50,886 nucleotides of DNA from positions 1 to 50,886 of the forward strand of contig NZ_QWVS01000041.1 in the NCBI RefSeq assembly GCF_003570725.1. The letters are read 5' to 3'. Source of the stretch: Peribacillus asahii (GTDB lineage: Bacteria > Bacillota > Bacilli > Bacillales > DSM-1321). Positions 43,865-50,886 of this stretch are shown here, in pieces; position 1 is the stretch's first letter; each line of letters begins with the position of its first letter. The notes beneath the pieces are model-generated. The model searched no databases. It was not told the DNA's origin and saw only the letters and a list, made by a program, of their open reading frames with translations. Made by a program: the position numbers and the translations under genes.

Positions 43865-45496
43865 ATGAAAGAACTATTGAAATTATCCAATATTAGCTAT
43901 ACGGTTATGGGCCTTAACGTTTTTGAAAATCTAAATGCTAGTGTTCAGCAAGGAGATATTATCGGTGTTATCGGCAAGAATGGTGCAGGTAAATCTACAT
44001 TATTGCAATTAATTAACGATGACTTAGTGCCAGAACAAGGTCATATACAATGGCTGCAACAAGACTTAAAAATGGTTATGGTTGAACAAGAAACCGAGTC
44101 GTATCCTTCTGAAGACAAGACTCCTTTTGAAGTTAGATTACTAGAGAAGTGGCATGTACCCACCCATGCTTTTTCACAATTAAGTGGTGGAGAAAAACTA
44201 AAAGCGCGACTTGCAAGAGGTTTTTCAAAAGATGCAGCTGTTTTACTATTAGATGAACCGACGAACCACCTCGATGAGCAAGGAGTAGAATTGCTTAATA
44301 GACAAATGAAGAATTATAAAGGTACGATTATTTTTGTTTCACACGATCGTTATTTTTTAGATGCCGTTGCAACAAAAATATGGTCGATTGAAGGGAAAAA
44401 GCTGATTGAACATAAGGGGAATTATTCTAGTTATATGGAGGTTCGTAAACAGAAAAGACTTACCCAGCAGCGTGAATATGAAAAACAGCAAAAGATGGTT
44501 GAACGGATTGAAGGACAAATGAATGAACTGACTTCTTGGTCGAAAAAAGCTCATGCACAATCGACGAAAAGGGAAGGCGTTAAAGAATACTATCGCGTAA
44601 AAGCAAAGCGTATGGATGCACAAGTCAAATCCAAACAAAGGCGTCTTGAAAAAGAGCTTGAAAAAGTAAAAGCTGAACCTGTTGAGTCAGAATATACAGT
44701 ACGTTTTTCAATGAAAGCAAACAATAAGGTAGGGAAACGATTTTTAGAAGTTAAGAAGTTAACAAAGTCTTTTGACGAACGAACATTATTTAAAAATGTC
44801 AATTTTACGATTCAACATGGTGAGAAGGTTGCAGTAATAGGTCCAAATGGGAGCGGAAAGACGACATTATTGAAAGTAATTACTGGACAGGAAGCTTTTG
44901 CGGGCGATGTATGGATTTCACCATCTGCAAAAATTGGCTATTTAACGCAAGAAGTGTTTGACTTACCGCTTGAACAAACACCTGAGCAGCTTTTTTTTCA
45001 AGAAACATTCGAGGCAAGAGGGAAAGTCCAAACTTTAATGAAGCATTTAGGATTTATGACATCTCATTGGACAGAGCCGATTAGGAATATGAGTATGGGT
45101 GAGCGTGTAAAGTGTAAGTTGATGATGTATATATTAGAAGAAAAAGATGTGCTTATTTTAGATGAGCCGACGAATCATCTTGACTTACCTTCACGTGAAC
45201 AACTTGAAGATACGTTAGCGCAGTATAACGGAACACTAATTGTCGTTTCGCATGATCGATATTTTCTTGAAAAAACGACAAGCAGCAAACTCGTTATTTG
45301 GAATAACAGCATACAAAAGCAATTGAATGAAGTGTCTCCAAAAAGAGACAACCTCGATGAATTGCGTTTAAAGCTTGAAACAGAAAGACAAGAAGTTTTA
45401 GGAAAGCTTAGCTTTATGACTCCAAAGGATAAAGCGTACGCAGACCTCGATAAGAAATTTAAAGAGCTTACGAAACAAATAAATAAACTTTTGTAA
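43865..45496 (+). CDS. vmlR: VmlR, ABC-F ribosome protection ATPase
   Basis: A 543-residue ABC-F protein with two ATPase domains and no membrane part. First domain: Walker A GKNGAGKST (near 38), LSGGEKLKAR, LLLDEPTNHLD and SHDRYFLD. The long inter-domain arm (about 185-270, ASWSKK-like ELTSWSKKAHAQSTKREGVK) is the antibiotic resistance domain that reaches the peptidyl transferase centre. Second domain: GPNGSGKTT, MSMGERVK, LILDEPTNHLD and SHDRYFLE. It closely follows B. subtilis VmlR, which protects ribosomes from virginiamycin M, lincomycin and some pleuromutilins. GAGGGATAGG precedes the ATG. Its leader is an attenuator and a terminator follows. Confidence 0.9.
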   Translation: MKELLKLSNISYTVMGLNVFENLNASVQQGDIIGVIGKNGAGKSTLLQLINDDLVPEQGHIQWLQQDLKMVMVEQETESYPSEDKTPFEVRLLEKWHVPTHAFSQLSGGEKLKARLARGFSKDAAVLLLDEPTNHLDEQGVELLNRQMKNYKGTIIFVSHDRYFLDAVATKIWSIEGKKLIEHKGNYSSYMEVRKQKRLTQQREYEKQQKMVERIEGQMNELTSWSKKAHAQSTKREGVKEYYRVKAKRMDAQVKSKQRRLEKELEKVKAEPVESEYTVRFSMKANNKVGKRFLEVKKLTKSFDERTLFKNVNFTIQHGEKVAVIGPNGSGKTTLLKVITGQEAFAGDVWISPSAKIGYLTQEVFDLPLEQTPEQLFFQETFEARGKVQTLMKHLGFMTSHWTEPIRNMSMGERVKCKLMMYILEEKDVLILDEPTNHLDLPSREQLEDTLAQYNGTLIVVSHDRYFLEKTTSSKLVIWNNSIQKQLNEVSPKRDNLDELRLKLETERQEVLGKLSFMTPKDKAYADLDKKFKELTKQINKLL

Positions 45497-45542
45497 TGAT
45501 CTATATCTTAAAGCTCATCTCAAACAACATTATATTTTGCAC

Positions 45543-45571
45543 AAAAAACGCTTGGGAACAAGCGTTTTTTT
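45543..45571 (+). terminator. Terminator after vmlR
   Basis: AAAAACGCTTG pairs with CAAGCGTTTTT around GGAA. Confidence 0.88.
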
Positions 45572-45591
45572 AGATTTCTTGTAACTTTTTA

Positions 45592-46095
45592 TTAAAGTGG
45601 AGGATTTTCTACGCCTAAATTTACCCAATCTTCCTTTGGAGGTCCATAAACCCCGGAAGGTTTTAACCCAGCTTGACGGATAAGAATAGTTAATTGCCCT
45701 CGATGATGAACGATGTGTTTGATTAGTCCCATTAAAATTTGAGCATTTGTTTCTTCTCTGCCAAACGCCTTTTGTATTTGGCTCAAGGAGTTATCTGTCC
45801 ACTGTTGTTTAATAGTCTGAGATGCTTCAGCACTTACCTTTTTAAAGGTTTCCGCAATTTCTTTTGCTGAGGATGGAACGTTCTGTGCATTATCAACTTT
45901 TTTCATTTCCAATCCGAAATGAGTTAAATAATCTGGAATGTTTGTTGTGAAATGCCAAGCAATTCGCCCTAAAGTTCGTCCTTCTGGATAAACCTGTTGT
46001 TTTAAAGAGTCATCTGTCAAACCATCCAAAACCTTTTGAGTTAGCATTGCCTCTCTATTCCATTCTTTAATAAAATCTGAAATTGTTACATACAT
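45592..46095 (-). CDS. DinB-family protein
   Basis: A 167-residue four-helix-bundle protein of the DinB/YfiT superfamily. The probable metal-binding histidines lie in RIAWHFTTNIPDY and KHIVHHRGQLTILIRQAG; GVYGPPKEDW is the family's C-terminal signature. Such proteins are thiol- or metal-dependent enzymes of mostly unknown substrate. ATG 46095 is chosen because GGAGG lies about 7 bases upstream; the ATG at 46110 is inside that site. It converges with vmlR. Confidence 0.85.
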   Translation of the reverse strand: MYVTISDFIKEWNREAMLTQKVLDGLTDDSLKQQVYPEGRTLGRIAWHFTTNIPDYLTHFGLEMKKVDNAQNVPSSAKEIAETFKKVSAEASQTIKQQWTDNSLSQIQKAFGREETNAQILMGLIKHIVHHRGQLTILIRQAGLKPSGVYGPPKEDWVNLGVENPPL

Positions 46096-46337
46096 ATTAA
46101 TTTCCTCCATAATTAATTCAATTGATCTGTTATTTTATAAGGTATATTATAAAACGTTCGTTCGCTGTTTTCAAATTACCTTATAACAGCTTGTTTTCAT
46201 CCATTTTGGTGTGTTTACTCAAATCAAATTCTTTTGATTAAAATTATGTCCCCTATATGTAATTTTAGTGACAATTAGCCCCCTATCCACCACATCTTAT
46301 AATTTATGTTAAAATATGGTATATAGGAGGTTGTTAG

Positions 46338-46622
46338 ATGAAATATATCATGCAAAATATAAACGCATACTCAGGTCAAGTATTAAGAGAAACTGAATTT
46401 AAAGATCAAACAAAGATTGACACATTCATTAAGCATTATGAACGACTTGATTCTAAACTTAATAAAGAAATGATGATTGTTCTAGTTGACAAGGATAAAG
46501 AAGCTTGGAATGCAGGTTATTTAGGATATGTAGTGGATAATACTAAAGAAGACGCAGGGATTATTTCATATAAATTTGTATTTAAAGTCAAAAAGAGTAA
46601 TTATAGAGTTAGAATTAAATAG
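46338..46622 (+). CDS. Hypothetical 94-residue protein, intact copy of a duplicated gene
   Basis: I do not recognise this protein. It has a lysine-rich beta-type C-terminus (IISYKFVFKVKKSNYRVRIK, shortened) and a central YERLDSKLNKEMMIVLVDKDK. There is no signal or membrane segment. AGGAGG lies 7 bases before the ATG. A damaged second copy of its centre is at 49117-49219, across the metallophosphoesterase and amine oxidase remnants. A terminator (46638-46663) follows. Confidence 0.6.
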   Translation: MKYIMQNINAYSGQVLRETEFKDQTKIDTFIKHYERLDSKLNKEMMIVLVDKDKEAWNAGYLGYVVDNTKEDAGIISYKFVFKVKKSNYRVRIK

Positions 46623-46637
46623 AACAGGATTAAACTT

Positions 46638-46663
46638 AGCATCCAAATAGGATGTTATTTTTT
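46638..46663 (+). terminator. Terminator after the 94-aa gene
   Basis: AGCATCC pairs with GGATGTT around AAATA, followed by ATTTTTT. Confidence 0.7.
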
Positions 46664-46838
46664 ATGTACGTAACTGAAATAAAAACTTCATTTTTAATTT
46701 TAGTTATCAAAATTATTAATATATTAAAACATTATAAAAATAACGTAAATATGGATAATTCATACATCCTCATGAGCTATGATGAAAAGGAACTTATCAT
46801 GTTATTCTTGTCCTTGACAAGAGAAAGGGGAATTATTC

Positions 46839-47735
46839 ATGTTTTCTAATCAAAAAGGACTGACAAACAAACTAAAAGGTATAAGTGTTGCTGTTATACT
46901 TGGAATCACACTTGTTGCCACGAGTCCAGCTACATCAGTTTTTGCGAAAAGTGAGGAAAAGCCAAAATTCGAATTCGGACTTGTCCCTGATATACAATAT
47001 TGCGACTGTGACGCATCTGGCACACGCTTCTACCTTAATTCAGTGGACAAGCTCAAGGCTGCCTCTCAAACCTTGAATCAGTATAATCTTGGTTTCACTG
47101 TTCAAACTGGTGATCTTATCGACAAAAACATCTTTAGCTTCTCTTCTATTCTTCCTATCTACAACATGATTGAAGGACCTAAGTATCATGTGCTTGGTAA
47201 TCACGATTTTCCTGTAACAACGGAAAAAGTAGTCGACATACTGAATATGCCAAACCAGTATTATGATTTCAAATATAAGAGCTGGCGTTTTGTTGTGCTG
47301 GATACAAATGACCTCAGTCTTTATGCAAATCCTGAAGGCTCAGAGAAATATAAACAAGCCGAAGAAATGTACAATTCGTTAAAAGAGAGCGGTGCAGTTA
47401 ACGCCCAAACTTGGAATGGTGGCGTTAGCAATGAGCAATTAACATGGCTGCGCGGTGTACTTGATAAAGCGGCACAAACAAACGAAAAAGTGGTGGTCAT
47501 CGCGCATATGCCTGTCTATCCTGAAAATAATCACAATGTTTGGAATGATGATGCAGTCATAAAAGAACTCGAAGCAGCTGGAAATGTAGTCGCCTATTTT
47601 AATGGACATAATCATGCTGGAAACTATGGAGTGAAGAACGGAATTCATTATGTGAACCTTAAAGGTATGGTGGAGACAGCGGATACTACTTCATACTCAA
47701 TTGTAGAAGTTTATCTCAATTGTAGAAGTTTATAA
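46839..47735 (+). CDS. Secreted metallophosphoesterase with a frameshifted C-terminus
   Basis: A 298-residue calcineurin-like phosphoesterase of the ADP-ribose/CDP-alcohol diphosphatase type. A signal peptide (about 12-36, cleavage near VFAKS) precedes the metal motifs GLVPDIQYCDCD, TGDLIDKN, LGNHDFP, VIAHMPVYP and NGHNHAGNYG. The natural tail is displaced by a 19-base tandem duplication at 47696-47733; after it the frame ends in LNCRSL. In the original frame the protein would end SIVEVYKDRLEIDGFG... at 47799. All metal motifs remain, so some activity may survive. AAAGGGG lies 9 bases before the ATG. Confidence 0.8.
   Translation: MFSNQKGLTNKLKGISVAVILGITLVATSPATSVFAKSEEKPKFEFGLVPDIQYCDCDASGTRFYLNSVDKLKAASQTLNQYNLGFTVQTGDLIDKNIFSFSSILPIYNMIEGPKYHVLGNHDFPVTTEKVVDILNMPNQYYDFKYKSWRFVVLDTNDLSLYANPEGSEKYKQAEEMYNSLKESGAVNAQTWNGGVSNEQLTWLRGVLDKAAQTNEKVVVIAHMPVYPENNHNVWNDDAVIKELEAAGNVVAYFNGHNHAGNYGVKNGIHYVNLKGMVETADTTSYSIVEVYLNCRSL
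47696..47733 (+). repeat. 19-bp tandem duplication
   Basis: CTCAATTGTAGAAGTTTAT occurs twice in direct succession (47696-47714 and 47715-47733). Nineteen is not a multiple of three, so it shifts the phosphoesterase frame. Confidence 0.95.
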
Positions 47736-47923
47736 AGATCGCTTAGAAATCGATGGCTTTGGCCGTGAACAGGATCGTGTATTAAAAATCCAAAAATAAA
47801 AAGGTAGGACCCCATTCGAGTGGTGGCGGTTGATTCAGTCGAGAAACGTGTTAAAATTAAATCTTTTTTAATAAGGGATAACTCTTATATAACCATCTTT
47901 ACTGGGGTCTTAGACCAAAGGAG

Positions 47924-49000
47924 ATGGAAGCACTAACAGGTCAAGAAATCAAAAAGGCTGTTGAAATCATACGGACGGAGAAAAAACTAAGTCAATACGT
48001 ACGATTTGTCACAGTCACACTAAAAGAGCCAGTAAAGGATATTGTACTTAATTATGAAGCTGGAGATAACATTACGCGTGAAGCATTTATGATTCTTTTA
48101 GATAATAAAACAGAAAAAACTTATGAGGCGACTGTTTCTATTACAAAAGGAAAAGTAACATCTTGGGAGTATATCCTAAATGTTCAATCAGGGGTTATGT
48201 TAGATGAATTCGAGGAGTGCGAGCAAGTTGTCAAAAATAGCCCTGAATTTCAGGAAGCTTTATTGAAACGCGGCATTACAGATTCCAATTTAGTCATGGT
48301 CGATCCTTGGTCAGCTGGCTATTTTGGTATAAAAGAAAATGAAGTTGAATGCGGTTTATCACCACATTTCTTTAATTTCCGCTTGGATACGATGCTGGAT
48401 GGTTCGAAGAATTCTGTAGTGGAAATTAACACGCTTCCAGAAGAAGAGGGACCGAATAATCCGTATAGTAATGCGTTTTATATTGATTCAAAAACATTTA
48501 AAACAGAAGAAGAGGCCAAGCGTAATCTAGATATGGCTACTCAACGTACATGGAAAATCATTAATCCGAATTCCTTGAATGCGGTTGGCACACCGGTTGG
48601 CTATAAAATTATGCCAGGTGAAAACTGTCTTCCATTTGCAGGTGATAATTCGAGTGTAATGAAACGTGCTGGTTTTCTGAAGAATCAATTACACGTTACG
48701 CCATATGATCCAAATGAGATGTATGCAACAGGGAACTATCCGAACCAGCATAAAGGCGGCGAGGGCTTACCAAAGTACACAGCAGCCAATCGGAATATTG
48801 AAAATGAAGACGTAGTTGTGTGGTATACAATGGGACATCATCATATCACAAGACCAGAAGATTGGCCGGTTATGCCGACAGCGTACATTAATTTTCAATT
48901 AAAACCGGTTGGATTCTTCGACCGTAATCCAGCGCTCGATTTACCTCGTCCAAAGCCAAAAACAGCATGCAATTCAAAAAATGGATCCAATTGCCATTGA
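47924..49000 (+). pseudogene. Copper amine oxidase with the catalytic middle deleted
   Basis: A 358-codon frame that joins two distant parts of a copper amine oxidase. Residues about 1-140 (LTGQEIKKAVEII; VMVDPWSAGYFG) match the N-terminal N2/N3 domains. From residue 147 (PHFFNFRLDTMLDG) to the end (SVVEINTLPEE; WYTMGHHHITRPEDWPVMPT) matches the C-terminal part of the catalytic domain. The segment between, with the topaquinone tyrosine (NYDY) and one or more copper histidines, is gone; HQHxF has become SPHFF. There is no signal peptide and no properly spaced ribosome site. Complete enzymes have about 650 residues. The product should be inactive. Confidence 0.8.
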
Positions 49001-49060
49001 TTCTTAGATAATCAATCTTGAGTGATTCAATATACCAAAATCCTAGTAGGGGAGTTCAAC

Positions 49061-49101
49061 GATGGAATAAAAGGAGCATGTGCTTTTCTTTTTATTCCAT
49101 C
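49061..49101 (+). terminator. Long hairpin after the amine oxidase remnant
   Basis: GATGGAATAAAA pairs with TTTTATTCCATC (12 bp), with AGCA/TGCT pairing inside. Confidence 0.8.
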
Positions 49102-49116
49102 ATTAAGTATTATGAA

Positions 49117-49219
49117 TGACTTGATTCTAAACTTAATAAAGCAATGATGATCATTCTAATTGACAAGGATAGAGAAGCTTGGAATGCAGGTTATTTAGGG
49201 TATGTAAGTGGATAATATG
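49117..49219 (+). pseudogene. Truncated second copy of the 94-aa gene
   Basis: About 100 bases match 46445-46545 at high identity (GACTTGATTCTAAACTTAAT; GAAGCTTGGAATGCAGGTTA; TTTAGG-TATGTA), with point differences and one extra base before GTGGATAAT. It has no start codon, and the extra base moves the frame onto a stop. The direction is the same as the intact copy. Confidence 0.8.
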
Positions 49220-49425
49220 CTGAAAAAAGGACAACTTCAACAAGAGGTGAAGTCTGTCCAAAGCTAGATTGAATTCATACATAAATTATTTAGGATAGCA
49301 TCATTATTCATAGATGAAAAGGATATTGGGATTCTATGTTTCTAACAACACCAGAACGCTATAGAGAAAAGTATAAATGGCTAAATGACCTTCGTTTTAA
49401 GTGGGTATAAGGGATATCCTTGATA

Positions 49426-49743
49426 TTATTTCTTCTCCACTTTTACTAATCCTTTACCTAGATTATTCTTTTCAAAATAGCATATTACCTTATCATGAAC
49501 TTGTATGTTATCACCTGAAAGGATATTTTTATCAGAAAAACGAATTTCGGTCCCGTCACTACCTTTTCCATAGTATTGATTACCATTAATATTGGTAATC
49601 TTGTATTCTACCGTAGTATATTCGGAAAAATCATTGCTTTTAGTATTTGTATTGTTAACAGGAGCAGTTGTATGGACTCTAACCAATACTAATACTAATA
49701 ATATCGATGAGAGCATCACGAGGATGATTGCTTTTTTGTACAT
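49426..49743 (-). CDS. Membrane-anchored small hypothetical protein
   Basis: A 105-residue protein with an N-terminal signal anchor (residues about 5-22), a Thr/Asn-rich linker, and a small beta-rich domain (VEYKITNINGNQYYGKGSDG; NIQVHDKVICYF; GLVKVEKK), perhaps OB-fold-like. Function is unknown. GGGAGG lies about 9 bases before the ATG on the minus strand. Confidence 0.65.
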   Translation of the reverse strand: MYKKAIILVMLSSILLVLVLVRVHTTAPVNNTNTKSNDFSEYTTVEYKITNINGNQYYGKGSDGTEIRFSDKNILSGDNIQVHDKVICYFEKNNLGKGLVKVEKK

Positions 49744-49813
49744 GTTACTCTACCTCCCTCTATGTATTTTAAGAGATAAAAGAGGAAAGTAAATCCTTCT
49801 ATTTTCCTTTCCT

Positions 49814-50584
49814 TTAGTCTTTATACCTATTTGAGGACCCATCCGCATTTCCTAATGATTTATGTGTAAAATAATTTTCCATTTGTCTTTTCATATCCTC
49901 TTTATTTTCCCGAAATTGTCTGTGCCGATGACCATTACTCCCTGAAGGATGAGGGAATCCCTTTAAAATAGGTTTATTTTTGTAAAAATAGTCGAGAACT
50001 TTGCTTACATTTACTCCCAAAGGAATGATAAATGGATTTTCCATTATCGAGATGTCCTTAATAAAATAATTTTTTACATAATCTAATAGCATTTCGGTTT
50101 TTAAAATATTGGGCCGTGAACCGTTAAAATTTTGATGATTGAAAAATACAGCATGTGGGAGGATGGAAGTATTGTAAACAAGGTGACTGGCTGTACCAAA
50201 AAGTTCGCTTGAAGATGAAATGCCGAGATGTCTCGGTAATTCAAGTTCATCTAACATGGCTGTGAGATTTTTTCTCATCGTTCCCTCAAAGCTAGCACTT
50301 TTTTTTACCTGATGAAGGAGTTCCTCATCGCTCAAATGTCTATTCTCAATAACTGCTGTATAAGCTTTTTTCATCTGGTGAAGTCCAGGTGTAATGCCGA
50401 CTATAACCACTTTGGCATTCTCGTTTATGTAATCAAAAGGGGTGTAATAAACCTCTAGTTTTTTCTTCTCATTCTTTTGCAATAGGAAAGTTGAGTTTAA
50501 AAGGTCATTATCGGATAATGGCAGTGCTAGAGAAAGTATTTTTTCTTTAAATAAATGAAATTTTGCTTCAGTAACAATTCCCAT
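49814..50584 (-). CDS. Uracil-DNA-glycosylase-superfamily protein
   Basis: A 256-residue protein with the two landmarks of the uracil-DNA glycosylase superfamily: VVIVGITPGLHQMKKA (near residue 58, the GxxPG loop) and LKGFPHPSGSNGHRHRQF (near 212, the HPSxxN leucine-loop region). The middle is divergent, and the substrate is not predictable. It is not one of the standard Ung types by length or motif. GGGAGG lies 8 bases before the ATG on the minus strand. Its neighbour on the same strand is the small anchored protein. Confidence 0.75.
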   Translation of the reverse strand: MGIVTEAKFHLFKEKILSLALPLSDNDLLNSTFLLQKNEKKKLEVYYTPFDYINENAKVVIVGITPGLHQMKKAYTAVIENRHLSDEELLHQVKKSASFEGTMRKNLTAMLDELELPRHLGISSSSELFGTASHLVYNTSILPHAVFFNHQNFNGSRPNILKTEMLLDYVKNYFIKDISIMENPFIIPLGVNVSKVLDYFYKNKPILKGFPHPSGSNGHRHRQFRENKEDMKRQMENYFTHKSLGNADGSSNRYKD

Positions 50585-50633
50585 TCATTTTCCTCCCATT
50601 CTTTTACGAAGGTGAACTCATACCTTTAATTTC

Positions 50634-50790
50634 GTCTTAATTCGTTTGTGATTGTAATAAAGATAATGTTTTGTGGTTTTACATATGTTCCTTTATTCAA
50701 CTCATAAATAATCTCATTCATTGCAGCCGTAGCTTCTTTCTTTGTTTTGAAGCCACTTTTTGTTTTTGTTTTCTTTTCTTTTATTTGTTA
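50634..50790 (-). pseudogene. Remnant of a phage/ICE-type integrase N-terminus
   Basis: On the minus strand the frame reads KSGFKTKKEATAAMNEIIYE followed by LNKGTYVKPQNI. This is the arm-type DNA-binding domain pattern of tyrosine integrases (xxGFxTKKEAxxAxxxxxxELxxGTY). It is interrupted by a stop upstream and ends in an early stop near 50634. No catalytic domain follows. Confidence 0.6.
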
Positions 50791-50852
50791 TTGGATCTCT
50801 TCATTACGGTTTTTATGTTAGTGGGCATTATCATCGTTTCTGGTGTAATTGA

Positions 50853-50886
50853 TTTGACTGCTCCCACAGCTGAAGCAGTGGGATTC
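50853..50886 (-). mobile_element. IS200/IS605-like end hairpin cut by the window edge
   Basis: On the minus strand, CCCACTGCTTC-AG-CTGTGGGAGCAG followed by TCAA resembles the subterminal hairpin and TCAA tip of TnpB elements; GAATCCC just inside matches the GGAATCCCC of the element at 32.6 kb. The body would lie to the right of the window. Confidence 0.45.

Larger units (their letters stand above)
49001..49425. other. Intergenic with hairpins and gene fragments
   Basis: Contains the terminator at 49061-49101, the partial copy of the 94-aa gene (49117-49219), a hairpin at 49229-49260 (GGACA-ACTTCA with TGAAGT-C-TGTCC), and a 24-codon fragment (ATG 49336 to TAA 49410, ending LNDLRFKWV) with no ribosome site. 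Confidence 0.45.

Noticed and set aside
46652..46849. A 65-codon frame between the 94-aa gene and the phosphoesterase
   Set aside because: It starts inside a terminator T-run and overlaps the phosphoesterase start; composition is AT-driven.
49336..49410. A 24-codon frame after the amine oxidase remnant
   Set aside because: No ribosome site; at best the tail of a lost gene.
1..50886. CRISPR arrays, tRNA or rRNA genes
   Set aside because: No regularly spaced direct repeats, cloverleaf sequences or rRNA segments were seen.

Overview
The window is a chromosomal segment of a low-GC, endospore-forming Firmicute in the Bacillaceae. Evidence: genes for small acid-soluble spore proteins (SspP, SspO, SspN, Tlp), an Hsp20-like spore coat protein (CotM), the Bacillus-type yne gene order (yneK, cotM, sspP, sspO, citB, yneN, sspN, tlp, yneP, yneQ, yneR, plsY, yneT, parE, parC), AGGAGG-type ribosome binding sites, TTG/GTG starts and U-tailed hairpin terminators. 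I cannot name the species. No rRNA, tRNA or CRISPR array was recognised.

Layout. 0.4-7.0 kb: a Cys-rich small protein, YneK, the SbcD-SbcC nuclease pair, then the spore genes cotM, sspP and sspO on the minus strand. 7.2-21.5 kb: aconitase (with CcpC-like palindromes upstream), a membrane thioredoxin, sspN/tlp, YneP/YneQ/YneR, a YycC-like peptide, the haem-based aerotaxis receptor HemAT, PlsY, YneT, and topoisomerase IV (parE-parC). 21.5-23.5 kb: a decayed stretch with a cytochrome bd subunit I-like remnant, then a secreted protein. 23.6-32.3 kb: a TetR regulator, a near-perfect palindromic operator, and a leucine/isovalerate catabolic operon (acyl-CoA dehydrogenase, acyl-CoA synthetase, two-part biotin carboxylase/carrier, HMG-CoA lyase, enoyl-CoA hydratase, carboxylase beta subunit) equivalent to yngJ-I-HA-HB-G-F-E. 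Together these would take isovaleryl-CoA to acetyl-CoA and acetoacetate.

32.6-33.2 kb holds the scar of an IS200/IS605 (TnpB) element; similar end hairpins occur at 28.87 kb and at the extreme right edge. 33.3-35.6 kb is the NAD salvage pair pncB-nadE. 35.6-50.9 kb is accessory: a methyltransferase behind a gene broken by one TGA, an Est30-like carboxylesterase, a secreted RsiV-like DUF3298 protein, a 997-residue EAL-PASx4-histidine kinase fusion, a lipoprotein, the ABC-F resistance ATPase VmlR behind a visible ribosome-dependent attenuator, a DinB protein, and a decaying segment (46.3-49.3 kb). In that segment a metallophosphoesterase carries a 19-bp tandem duplication, a copper amine oxidase has lost its catalytic middle, and a 94-aa gene has a second truncated copy. 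At the right end are two minus-strand genes (a membrane-anchored small protein and a uracil-DNA-glycosylase-superfamily protein) and the remnant of a phage-type integrase.

The left 21 kb is conserved core and sporulation DNA. The right 15 kb shows repeated gene decay and mobile-element traces. The most informative observations are the vmlR leader, the EAL-kinase fusion, the TetR gene with an ACG codon where ATG is expected plus its operator, and the IS605-type scars.
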